DNA of 64,000 bases from Spiribacter curvatus (GTDB taxonomy: Bacteria > Pseudomonadota > Gammaproteobacteria > Nitrococcales > Nitrococcaceae). The position numbers and the translations under genes were made by a program. This document shows, piece by piece, positions 12,333 to 19,634 of this stretch (position 1 is the stretch's first letter; every line of letters begins with the position of its first letter). The DNA lies in assembly GCF_000485905.1 (NCBI RefSeq), contig NC_022664.1, forward strand, positions 1,674,001 through 1,738,000. Direction: 5' to 3'. The notes under the pieces are model-generated. The model was given only the letters and a program-made list of their open reading frames with translations, made no database searches and had not been told where the DNA came from.

Positions 12333-12704
12333 ATGTTGATTGCTGAAGTTGGCCGGCTTTTCAAATTTGGGATCGTCGGGGGTGCTGCGACCGCTGTCCA
12401 TCTGGCAACGGCATCTGCATTGCTCTTGATTTATCCGGGATTCTCCGTCTTTCTCACGAACTTTCTGGCATTCTGCAGCGCAGTGCCGGTTTCTTTTTAC
12501 GGCCATCAAAACTTTACCTTTCAACGTCAAGGCAACTCAAAAAAGTTTTTCTTGGTTGCATTCGGCGGGTTTCTAATCAATAACTTTTTCCTCGGCATCG
12601 TGGTGACGACGACACACATGAATGGCATCGCTTCCATCACAATCTCGACACTGGCCGTGCCCGTGCTCATTTACACCATCTCTCGCCTCTGGGTATTTCG
12701 TTGA
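12333..12704 (+). CDS. GtrA-family membrane protein (candidate lipid-linked sugar flippase)
   Basis: A 123-aa protein with four hydrophobic segments, starting FKFGIVGGAATAVHLATASALL and containing FYGHQNFTFQ and a C-terminal YTISRLWVFR, all hallmarks of GtrA. GtrA proteins are thought to flip undecaprenyl-phosphate-glucose across the inner membrane. The AGGAG-like site ~8 bases before the ATG at 12333 supports the start. It completes the three-gene module begun at 9652. The DNA immediately downstream is IS21 debris, so the module may end at a recombination point. Confidence 0.88.
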   Translation: MLIAEVGRLFKFGIVGGAATAVHLATASALLLIYPGFSVFLTNFLAFCSAVPVSFYGHQNFTFQRQGNSKKFFLVAFGGFLINNFFLGIVVTTTHMNGIASITISTLAVPVLIYTISRLWVFR

Positions 12705-12813
12705 CCCGAGCAGAATCGGCGTGCGGAGCCCGGATTCCACGTGATGAGGGACCCGAGTGTGGCTGCTGGGAGATACTCGGGCTCTTTCCCCGACCAAAGA
12801 GGAGAGAGCCACG

Positions 12814-13586
12814 ATGCCGACCAGGAGACTACCGATGCGGCGTGTCCGCGCGGCGGGTCTGAGCTAGCCGCTTCCTGAGGGTCTGGACGACGCACAGCTC
12901 GAGGCGATGCTCTACGCTAAACCCAAGCCCACACCAAGGGCGAGGCGCCCGGTACCGAACTGGTCAGCGGTTGAGCGTGAGCTCCAGCACCGCGGCATGA
13001 CCCGACGACAGGTCTGGCTGGAGTACCGCGAAGTTCATCCCGACGGGTACAACTACGTGTGGTTCTGCGAGCAACTGCGCATGACTGGCAGGGCTCGCAT
13101 ATCCGGGCGTTCGAGTACTTCGGCGGTGTCCCGGAGACGGTGGTGCCGGATAACCTCAGGAGCGGTGTAAACAAGGCCCACCGCTACGACCCGGATCTGA
13201 ACATCGCCTACACGCGGCTTGCCGAGCACTACGGCGTTCGCGTGGTCCCGGCACGGGTGCGTGGCCCGCGGGATAAGAGCCTCGTCGACAACGCAGTGTT
13301 GATCATCGAGCGCGAGGCCATCAGCCAGATGCCTTTCATGGACCGCCTCGCCCTGCTGCTCGATCGTGAGGTCATGGCCCGGGAGGACCGCCAGCTCGTG
13401 AGCCCGCAATGGATAAGCAAGGAGCGTAACGTCCTCATCAACGGCTCCACCAGCGTCGGCAAGTCCTACTTCGCCTGCGCGCTTGCCCAGAAAGCCTGCC
13501 GGGATGGCTACGTGATCAGCCGGGCGGGTCAAAACTGTTGGCCAAAGAAGCGGGGCCCATCACTTGGAAGCAAGGTCCCTTTGTAG
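12814..13586 (+). pseudogene. IS21-family remnant: fused pieces of istA and istB
   Basis: From the ATG at 12814 the frame reads MPTRRLPMRRVRAAGLS, then a TAG where a Trp is expected, then PLPEGLDDAQLEAMLYAKPK and PNWSAVERELQHRGMTRRQ, the IstA N-terminus with its helix-turn-helix part deleted. After ~13080 it jumps to the IstA DDE domain (FEYFGGVPETVVPDNLRSGV, GVRVVPARVRGPRDKSLVDN) and at ~13315 to IstB pieces (MPFMDRLALLLDRE; Walker A region NGSTSVGKSYFACALAQKA). Several in-frame deletions have therefore stitched both genes together, and it is not functional. Flanks up to 13759 hold no recognisable gene. Confidence 0.85.
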
Positions 13587-13773
13587 GCTCCCCCTTGACT
13601 GGAATACACGGCTTGCCTGGCCAGAAGTTTCGTCCGGACCGGCGTCTCAAGCTAATTTTTGAGCATGACAGCCGCCGATCAGGACTGCGGTAACTCCGCT
13701 TGCAGCGCCCGGGCGTAGGCTTGCCGCGCCGTCTGCGCAATGGTGATCTTGCCCAGTAACAGTGGACACTCGA

Positions 13774-14580
13774 TTACGCCACTATCCGGGCCTCGAATGC
13801 ATCAGGGCTGATGTATCCGAGGGCAGAATGGCGACGGGTTCGGTTGTACTCCACTTCGATGTACTCGAAAAGGACCTGGCGCAGGGCGTCGCGGTGCATC
13901 AGCGGCACACCATGGATGCTCTTGACCTTCAGGCTGTGGAAGAAGCTCTCCACTACCGCATTATCGAAGCAGTTGCCTCGGCCACTCATGCTGGCGACCA
14001 GTCCGTAGCGACGGATCAGGTTCCGGTGATCCCAGCCACAGTAAACGCTGCCGCGATCCGTGTGCATGATCACGCCGCTCGGCTCGCCACGCCGGGCAAG
14101 CGCCGATCGCAGCGCCGTGCAGGCGAGCTCAGCGTCGATGCGCGTGCTGGTTGCCCAGCCGGTCACCTTGCGCGTGCACAGATCCAGGATCACCGCGAGG
14201 TAGAGCCAGCCCTGTATGGTCCGCAGGTAGGTGATATCACCCGCCCACTTCTCGTCTGGCCGTGTCGCACTGAAGTCCTGAGCCAAGAGATTGGGCGCGA
14301 CACCGAGCGAGTGACCCGAGTCGGTGGTATGCCGAAAGGGTTTGGCCGCGCGGGCCCGCAGCCCTTGCCGGCGCATACTCTCAGCCACGGTCTTGCGGTT
14401 CATGGCCATGCCTTCAGCCTCCAGCTCCTCGCGAAGGCGAGGCGAGCCGTAGCGGCGCTTGTTCGCCTCAAACAGCTCGATCACTTTCGCGTCCCGCTTG
14501 GCCCGCTCGGCCAAGCGTTGCGGAACGCTGTCCCGACGGCGCAGCCATGCGTAGTAGCCACTGCGCGAGACGCCGAGCAC
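13774..14580 (-). CDS. IS3-family transposase, OrfB (DDE domain)
   Basis: 268 aa from the ATG, containing the HTH-like N-terminal SRSGYYAWLRR and rve integrase core: DEKWAGDITYLRT (first Asp), VIMHTDRGSVYCG (second Asp) and FDNAVVESFFHSLK (Glu), ending with the usual YNRTRRHSALGYISPDAFE. The frame is open upstream to about 14638, in the -1 frame relative to OrfA (encoding LKYAAIHQHRSAHSIAHQC). As in other IS3 elements, the active transposase is therefore presumably an OrfAB fusion made by programmed frameshifting. No classical A-rich slippery run is obvious at the junction. The element appears intact. Confidence 0.92.
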   Translation of the reverse strand: MLGVSRSGYYAWLRRRDSVPQRLAERAKRDAKVIELFEANKRRYGSPRLREELEAEGMAMNRKTVAESMRRQGLRARAAKPFRHTTDSGHSLGVAPNLLAQDFSATRPDEKWAGDITYLRTIQGWLYLAVILDLCTRKVTGWATSTRIDAELACTALRSALARRGEPSGVIMHTDRGSVYCGWDHRNLIRRYGLVASMSGRGNCFDNAVVESFFHSLKVKSIHGVPLMHRDALRQVLFEYIEVEYNRTRRHSALGYISPDAFEARIVA

Positions 14581-14636
14581 CGCGCACTGGTGCGCGATGC
14601 TGTGGGCCGATCGATGCTGGTGAATGGCGGCGTACT

Positions 14637-14939
14637 TCAGTCCAGCTTCTTCGCGAAGTACGCCGCGGTTTTTTCCAGGATCGTGACCTCTTCGGTCTTG
14701 TCGGCGAGCTGGCGCTTAAGCCGGGCATTCTCCTCACGGAGCTGGCGTTCTCGGTCACTGACGGACTTCTCGTGCGCCGCCTTCGCTCGCCACTGATAGA
14801 TCTGCGTGGCGTGCAGGCCGAGCTCACTGGCTGCGGCTGAAACACCGATGCGCTCGGCGAGCGCCAGCGCCTCGGCATGATATTCCGCGCTGTAGCGGAC
14901 CCTTTTGCGCTTCGGCATGTCGTTGGCTGCTGTTGCCAT
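14637..14939 (-). CDS. IS3-family transposase, OrfA
   Basis: A 100-aa protein with an N-terminal helix-turn-helix (ISAAASELGLHATQIYQW type, here GVSAAASELGLHATQIYQW) that binds the IS ends, followed by a leucine-zipper region (LREENARLKRQLADKTEEV) and the terminal TILEKTAAYFAKK. It is encoded upstream of OrfB, with its stop codon overlapping the OrfB frame. Confidence 0.9.
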   Translation of the reverse strand: MATAANDMPKRKRVRYSAEYHAEALALAERIGVSAAASELGLHATQIYQWRAKAAHEKSVSDRERQLREENARLKRQLADKTEEVTILEKTAAYFAKKLD

Positions 14940-14942
14940 GGT

Positions 14943-15053
14943 TCACCTCCAGTCTACTAACTTACTGAGGTGTCCACTGCCGGTGGGAAGGATCATACCG
15001 CTGCAGCCGGATAGGAGGACGATCGTTAGGGTGCAGATTGTTGCTTTGGTCAT
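14943..15053 (-). pseudogene. Small lipoprotein reading frame truncated by the IS3 element
   Basis: Starting at the ATG 15051-15053 the frame encodes MTKATICTLTIVLLSGCSGM, a short signal with a lipobox (LSGC). It then runs into the IS right end (GSGHLSKLVDWR) and stops at 14943. The homologous intact frame is at 16881-16961. Its ATG overlaps the stop of the unshifted sulfotransferase frame (ATGA), as in the other copy. Confidence 0.6.
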
Positions 15054-15236
15054 GTCTTAGGCTCCTCAACCGTATACCCGAAGAACTCCACCCAAGGGTC
15101 TAGCTTACTACGGCATAATCGTCGAAGAGAAAAAGGTAGTTTTGATAAGAGGACTGGACGCCTAGAGATAGCCCTTTACGAACGTTGGCATACGAGGGTG
15201 TCCTCACAGCACGTTTCTTCGAGTGCTCGGCGAAGT
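14995..15236 (-). repeat. Inverted repeat A (sulfotransferase tail plus lipoprotein start)
   Basis: 242 bp that recur in inverted orientation at 16697-16939 (243 bp). The match is nearly perfect over the sulfotransferase tail and weaker over the lipoprotein part. One base is deleted in this copy near 15107, and this shifts the reading frame. Confidence 0.93.
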
Positions 15237-15969
15237 CTAGTACAGCGTCGTCCCATTCAACGCCGAGGAAATCAATAACACGCCGTATCGTTGGCTCGAA
15301 ATTTGTCACTAGCTCGTCGTAGTAAACGTAGCAGACACGATCAGTTTCTCCGGGGAAAACTTCAAACCAGTTTTTCATCACGTAGTCATAAAAGTCGCAG
15401 GAACTCCAGAACTCATTGAACGCTGCCATTGCCGCATTCTGATGGTATCGTTGTTTAAAATTTGACAGGACGACATCGTATGGGTGCCGCACCGAGAAAA
15501 TATACCGTTTGGCTGGAAACAGCTTCTCCATGTAGTGGATGTCAGCAGATAATATGGGGGTTTTGTCGATAAGAATCGTTGAGGATTTTTGTCGGCGCTG
15601 CTCGAGCGCATCGTAATACAACTCTCTATGTCGAAGCGCGGAATTCTTGGAAGTTTTATCTTCTTCTGATACCTGCTCCGCCGCACGGAATGTGGAAATC
15701 AGCGCTCCGGATTCTTCGATGGTCTCTATCCCTTCATGACTATTCAGAGCATTTTCTAAAAGGGTGGTCCCGGTTCTCGGAAATCCTGTTTGAACAAAAC
15801 AGTCTGCCCTATCGTCCGCCGGCAAGTCTGCAACCTGTTTGTGTGCGTTGGTCTCAAGGTGGTTTATATACGACGTATACTGGAATCTATCATCCCGATT
15901 TTTATCATTTTGCTTCTGGAAATTTTCGAAAGCTTTGCGGAATGAGCCAATATTTTCATAAGATATTGA
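15100..15969 (-). pseudogene. Sulfotransferase domain of a TPR-sulfotransferase; N-terminus missing, C-terminus frameshifted
   Basis: The open frame begins abruptly just after an in-frame TAA near 15970 with SISYENIGSFRKAFENFQKQ, resembling a last TPR helix pair. It then contains the PAPS 5'-phosphosulfate loop FVQTGFPRTGTTLLENALNS, the catalytic-type segment SADIHYMEKLFPAKRYIF, and the PAPS 3'-phosphate segment FSVRHPYDVVLSNF. It has no ATG at the 5' end. A TTG at 15825 (LPADDRADC) could start a shorter 241-aa product. At the 3' end a one-base deletion changes DDYCRSKLDPWVEFFG to DDYAVVS-stop; the out-of-frame DNA still encodes the original ending. The missing N-terminus is probably the TPR fragment at 22402-23045 on the same strand. 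Enzymes of this type sulfate glycans or proteins. Confidence 0.75.
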
Positions 15970-16092
15970 TTAAGGTTCTATGTCTATGACTTCGATGGAA
16001 TGTTTTTTCTTGACCACATGAGGTACAAAGAACAAGACCTGAATGTCATTGACGGTGACAGTAACCGAAAGGACTGGACCTTCTGGTGCGAC

Positions 16093-16296
16093 CTAGACTT
16101 CCCAGACTAACTGATCTTCCAACGCAACCCGTGCACAATGAACGTAATCACGGTCTTCGTCAGACATGTATTTGTAGTAGAGGGACAGGGAGGAGAGTTG
16201 AGACGCAAAGTCGGTTGGGTTGGTGAGGTGTTTACCGTCGATCAGGGATCGTTGCAAAAGGTCGAGTTTCTCTTTGATCTTATCTTGAATACTCAT
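16093..16296 (-). CDS. Small hypothetical protein, phage-type
   Basis: A 67-aa protein starting MSIQDKIKEKLDLLQRSLI and continuing with LSLYYKYMSDEDRDYVHCAR. It looks like small accessory proteins of T4- and T7-like phages, but no function is recognised. A GGAGATCG Shine-Dalgarno precedes the ATG. The frame stops at a TAG after LVWEV and then stays open for 42 more codons (VAPEGPVLSVTVTVNDIQVL and on to IEVIDIEP, TAA near 15970), which read like a genuine beta-rich tail. Either the TAG is a nonsense mutation in a ~110-aa gene or there is a separate ORF without a clear start. Confidence 0.5.
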   Translation of the reverse strand: MSIQDKIKEKLDLLQRSLIDGKHLTNPTDFASQLSSLSLYYKYMSDEDRDYVHCARVALEDQLVWEV

Positions 16297-16330
16297 CGAT
16301 CTCCTTTTCTAAGTGTATTCTCGTTATCGC

Positions 16331-16693
16331 CTAATCCTCATCTTCCAATCTCAATCTTCTTTCAGACAGTGTTTCATTTTCAAACACCCAATAACGAGGA
16401 CCTGTTACTGATGAAGAGTTCCACCCATACTCTCGGTTAAGTAGGACCAAAGATGATTGGGTTAGAGATGTCACTTCGCCTTCGAACTCTACATTTCGGT
16501 CATCCACAACCTCGACGGTGATATTCTCATCACGCACAAAATGAAGTATCGAACCCACCGGAATTCCGACTGAAGAGAATGTAAAGTTGGACCTTCTGCC
16601 CCTCTCCTTATTCAACGATTGTTGCTCTTCCTGGTCTTCGACAAAGTCACTGTTTGGGGTGATATTCTGAAGTTCAACCAACTTCAGTATTGA
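16331..16693 (-). pseudogene. RAMA/DUF4357-like domain protein, 5' end displaced by inverted repeat A'
   Basis: About 120 codons encoding an acidic linker (TPNSDFVEDQEEQQSLNKER) and then FSSVGIPVGSILHFVRDENI, VEFEGEVTSLTQSSLVLLNR and GPRYWVFENETLSERR. This pattern (GIPVGS...VEFxGExxSLSxA...GxxYWxxxGxxL) matches small modules found with restriction-modification and nuclease proteins. The frame runs further upstream to 16897, but that part is antisense to the inverted repeat at 16697-16939, so the true 5' end has been lost or replaced; a TTG near 16680 could serve as a start. The domain assignment is from pattern memory. Confidence 0.45.
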
Positions 16694-16696
16694 TAA

Positions 16697-16884
16697 ACTT
16701 CGCCGAGCACTCGAAGAAACGTGCTGTGAGGACACCCTCGTATGCCAACGTTCGTAAAGGGCTATCTCTAGGCGTCCAGTCCTCTTATCAAAACTACCTT
16801 TTTCTCTTCGACGATTATTGCCGAAGCAAGCTAGACCCTTGGGTGGAGTTTTTTGGGTATACGGTTGAGGAGCCTGAGCAATGA
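16697..16884 (+). pseudogene. Duplicated C-terminal tail of the sulfotransferase, inverted copy A'
   Basis: This + strand fragment encodes FAEHSKKRAVRTPSYANVRK, QSSYQNYLFLFDDYCRSKLD and PWVEFFGYTVEEPEQ-stop. It matches the end of the minus-strand sulfotransferase at 15100-15236 but keeps the original, unshifted C-terminus. It starts without a promoter or start codon at the repeat edge. The 243-bp repeat (16697-16939) also includes the start of the lipoprotein gene that follows with an ATGA overlap. Confidence 0.88.
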
Positions 16885-16961
16885 CCAAAACAATCATCTT
16901 TACCCTAGTAATCCTCCTCCTATCCGGCTGCAGCGGTATTCCCTTAGTACCGGGTATCTAA
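16881..16961 (+). CDS. Very small lipoprotein (26 aa)
   Basis: The ATG at 16881 overlaps the stop of the sulfotransferase tail (ATGA) and gives a 26-residue product: a basic start (MTK), a hydrophobic stretch (TIIFTLVILLL) and a lipobox SGC with the Cys at position 17, followed by only nine residues (SGIPLVPGI). The size resembles entericidin- or Rz1-like lipoproteins. The same start exists at 15053, where the IS cuts it. Conservation in both repeat copies argues that it is a real coding sequence. Function unknown. Confidence 0.5.
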   Translation: MTKTIIFTLVILLLSGCSGIPLVPGI

Positions 16962-16970
16962 CCGGAGCAT

Positions 16971-17525
16971 ATGAAAGACCTCGACATCGCTATCGTCCTG
17001 CTGAGTCGGCAACAAGAACGTCTCTCTAGGCAGATAAAGGCGCTTTATGACGAGGACTTCGACTATCCCACCCTGAAGCGATGGCGAGATGGTTGGGCCT
17101 CTGAATTACCTCTGCTGAAGTATCACCCAGATTTACTCCCAGCCGTTGATGCGCTCCTCGAGGAGATGGAGGAAGGTCGATGCCCCTTCTCTGTAATGGA
17201 CAAGGCGCGTCTGGAGGTCTGGAAGTACCACAAAGCTTGTTGGCCCCTTCTCAAAGACATGGGGATTGATCTAGGCGCCTACATGGATGACTTCGGGGCC
17301 ATTGAATCTGACCTGAAGGCAACATTTCGGCAGGAGTATGAACAAAAGAAAAGGCTGACTAATCAGGAACAAGCTGATTGGGTAAAATCTATCCTAGTGC
17401 CTCAGATTGATGATTGGTTAGCTAAAAGGGCGAGAAAAGCATCTATTTTGATGGCCACTGCTGAAGCTCACAGCAAAGCGAATAAGGTAGTGGATGCGGC
17501 TAAGCGATTTATGAAGAAGATCTAA
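16971..17525 (+). CDS. Hypothetical protein (184 aa), helical, element-encoded
   Basis: The sequence starts MKDLDIAIVLLSRQQERLSR after an ACCGGAGC ribosome-binding site. It is strongly helical and charged, with tryptophan-rich segments (YPTLKRWRDGWASELPLL, LEVWKYHKACWPLLKDMG) and a basic C-terminus (AAKRFMKKI). No conserved motif or family is recognised. It lies 9 bp after the small lipoprotein frame and is followed by another small ORF on the same strand. Codon use is AT-richer than the core genes, as for the rest of the element. Confidence 0.65.
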   Translation: MKDLDIAIVLLSRQQERLSRQIKALYDEDFDYPTLKRWRDGWASELPLLKYHPDLLPAVDALLEEMEEGRCPFSVMDKARLEVWKYHKACWPLLKDMGIDLGAYMDDFGAIESDLKATFRQEYEQKKRLTNQEQADWVKSILVPQIDDWLAKRARKASILMATAEAHSKANKVVDAAKRFMKKI

Positions 17526-17719
17526 TTATAGGCTCTCTTAGAAGACTTTACCTTTTAGCAGTAGGGTTGCCTCATATAAAAAGAGAAAAACGCTCACAGA
17601 GCTTCTGCGGGAGTCTCAGGTGCATTCACTGTTTCTATCCTAGCTTCTTATCTACTAATTAGCCTGAAACGTGATCTGGTTCACAGAATTATCGGGTAAT
17701 GGGGTCTAACCTCTGCCCT

Positions 17720-17989
17720 ATGAATTTAACGAGACCTAATCGACAGACAAAGATGCTGTATCGGTGGCTAACCGAGAGCGAGGAATCTGCTCGCTATTGG
17801 CGCCAGCAGGCTGAGGAAAATAGTCCCTCTGATCTGTCCCTGATGCTGACCTTGTGGGCGGTGGAGGAAGTTTCAAAACTACCACCTTCTATGGTGAGAG
17901 ATTCAGCGATGCTGACCTTGCAGGTTGTGGAATGGGACATCCTTGCGAAGGCCATTAGAGAAGGATATGACCATGCTTCAAACTATTGA
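17720..17989 (+). CDS. Small hypothetical protein, element-encoded
   Basis: About 89 aa from the ATG at 17720 (alternative starts at 17699 and 17753; none has a strong ribosome-binding site). The sequence contains MLYRWLTESEESARYWRQQA and LMLTLWAVEEVSKLPPSM, is helical and ends IREGYDHASNY. No family is recognised. It is separated from the upstream 184-aa gene by ~195 bp of AT-rich DNA and is followed by a hairpin at 18031. Confidence 0.5.
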   Translation: MNLTRPNRQTKMLYRWLTESEESARYWRQQAEENSPSDLSLMLTLWAVEEVSKLPPSMVRDSAMLTLQVVEWDILAKAIREGYDHASNY

Positions 17990-18030
17990 TTCGCATAGGG
18001 TTATTTTTGACTGGGAGATGGTTGTTGGGG

Positions 18031-18060
18031 AGCGCGCGTTAGTGGTAAGCGCGCTTTGTT
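18031..18060 (+). terminator. Probable rho-independent terminator
   Basis: Arms AGCGCGC (18031-18037) and GCGCGCT (18049-18055) enclose an 11-base loop and are followed by TTGTT. It would end the + strand genes of the element before the convergent gene at 18150. Confidence 0.45.
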
Positions 18061-18149
18061 AGGTTTAACTAATACTGTAACCAATTGTTATTAATATTCA
18101 CTTAGTCGGATAGGCAGAAGTGATATTATTGGGATGATCGAATAGAACG

Positions 18150-19634
18150 TTAAGATCCATTCATCTTCCATTGTTGAAACTCCTCTAGTCGTGTCCTATA
18201 TCCATCTGTGATTTCACTCTCATTTGTTTTTTCTTGCTTTATGGGAGGGTTCGGTACACCTGTTACCTTCTCAAAGGCTTTTACCATTTGTTCCTTGAGT
18301 TGTTGCTTGTATTGGCTCTGAATGATCACAGAGTCATGTACGGAGAGGACTGGAATGTTGTTTTCGGTGAAGTGATTGATGATATGACTCATGATACGGC
18401 TGTCGATATTCATGAAGCCAATCCCAGCATCTGTCCCAATATAATGTCTGATAGGTTCATTGAGTAATAGGAATTCTTTGAGTAGCCACTGACAACTGCT
18501 TTTATTCAAACCAATATCAGGACGGTCTCCATCTTTTACCTCTTGTTCATAACTCTCAAGAAACTTGTGGGTTCCTATCTCTGGGGTATTTGCATTAAGA
18601 CAGATCAGCACGATTTGCTTAACATCACTGCGCTGCTGTACTGAGTCGCCATCGTAATCCGGTAGCGTATAGGGCAACCAATAGGGATCTTCAGGCGCTT
18701 CCAATCCCTCGCTGGCATATGCAATGCGAATGTGCAGACCTGAGTAGTCCAACTCGACAGTCGGCTGGTCATCGATTCGGATGTCTGCTCGAAGGTGTTT
18801 ACCGATATGCTGCCAGAATCCGCCGTAAAACCTGCCATCGCACTCAAAGCTCGATCGACCAAAGATGCGCCGTACGAATTTACTATGTTGACTGATGCGC
18901 TGGTAGCGCGCTTGAGGAGTTCTTTTGTTCGGATCCCTTTGTCTGATCCCGATAGCAGGAACCTCGAGACTTCCAATATCGACAAACGTAGCCGCAAGCA
19001 AGCGATTATAGGCAATAAGGCGTTCGCGCAGCGTGCTCACTGCATAAGGGGCTCGGACTATATCGTCGTTAGTTCTTGGTTCTGGTTCATCGGCATCGAG
19101 GTATTCAATGTCAATCTGTCTCTTTGACTTGTCGCCAACAGGTTGTCGGAGCACCACACACTCCCTGCCGGCCATTTGGCCGATTACATTGAGGTTAAAG
19201 GCGACGCTGTCAAACCATGCCTCGAGTCTTTGAGTTGGCCAGATTCGAGTTGTCCACTTCAACTGAGGAGTGATGTCGCCTTTGAGCTCCCCTAGTAAGC
19301 CCTGTGCGATCAGATGTTTCACAATGTCTCTAATCTTTCGTGTGATTGGCAGTGTATTGTATCGGCTGGCTGGTTTGTAGGACGTTGTGTCGTGAGAAAC
19401 CGTCAAACACTGTTGTGGATCTTCACCCCAACATACTAAGAGATCCAACAAGAGCACCTTAAACTGGTCTCTAGGCGTGCTTACTGGGGGACGTCCCCGC
19501 CCATCATTTGGTTTATCAAACGTTGCCGATAGATATTCGCTCCACAGCGCATTCACCCATGCATCGACCTCTAGGTCATCACTCCATCGATGGATATTAA
19601 AAGGACGAGAGTTCTGCCAGTCACGTTCAGTCAT
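18150..19634 (-). CDS. Protein with winged-helix-like N-terminal part and family-A polymerase-like motifs; candidate replication protein
   Basis: 494 aa, start supported by a GAGGTG site upstream of the ATG. Residues ~290-440 carry the order of motifs seen in family-A DNA polymerases and single-subunit RNA polymerases: motif A-like VELDYSGLHIRIAYA (Asp296), motif B-like RSDVKQIVLICLNA (Arg335, Lys339; the usual Tyr-Gly at +8/+9 is Asn347-Ala348) and motif C-like VLSVHDSVII (His433-Asp434). The A-to-C distance (~138 residues) is shorter than in PolI. There is no 3'-5' exonuclease domain. Residues ~75-125 (NTLPITRKIRDIVKHLIAQG) look like a winged helix. It sits downstream of the integrase in a small mobile element, so a role in initiating or carrying out element replication is the best guess. 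Polymerase activity is unproven and the motif B change is a warning. Confidence 0.6.
   Translation of the reverse strand: MTERDWQNSRPFNIHRWSDDLEVDAWVNALWSEYLSATFDKPNDGRGRPPVSTPRDQFKVLLLDLLVCWGEDPQQCLTVSHDTTSYKPASRYNTLPITRKIRDIVKHLIAQGLLGELKGDITPQLKWTTRIWPTQRLEAWFDSVAFNLNVIGQMAGRECVVLRQPVGDKSKRQIDIEYLDADEPEPRTNDDIVRAPYAVSTLRERLIAYNRLLAATFVDIGSLEVPAIGIRQRDPNKRTPQARYQRISQHSKFVRRIFGRSSFECDGRFYGGFWQHIGKHLRADIRIDDQPTVELDYSGLHIRIAYASEGLEAPEDPYWLPYTLPDYDGDSVQQRSDVKQIVLICLNANTPEIGTHKFLESYEQEVKDGDRPDIGLNKSSCQWLLKEFLLLNEPIRHYIGTDAGIGFMNIDSRIMSHIINHFTENNIPVLSVHDSVIIQSQYKQQLKEQMVKAFEKVTGVPNPPIKQEKTNESEITDGYRTRLEEFQQWKMNGS

Larger units (their letters stand above)
13760..14979 (-). mobile_element. IS3-family insertion sequence (~1.22 kb)
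   Basis: Two overlapping-frame transposase genes are bounded by inverted ends: CAGTGGACAC at 13760-13769 and GTGTCCACTG at 14970-14979. I see no target-site duplication next to these ends (gtaa on the left, ccgg on the right), which suggests recombination after insertion. The right end truncates the small lipoprotein reading frame that starts at 15053. Confidence 0.88.

Noticed and set aside
16694-16897. N-terminal extension of the RAMA-like frame up to 16897
   Set aside because: It is antisense to the duplicated sulfotransferase tail; the coding sense there is on the + strand.
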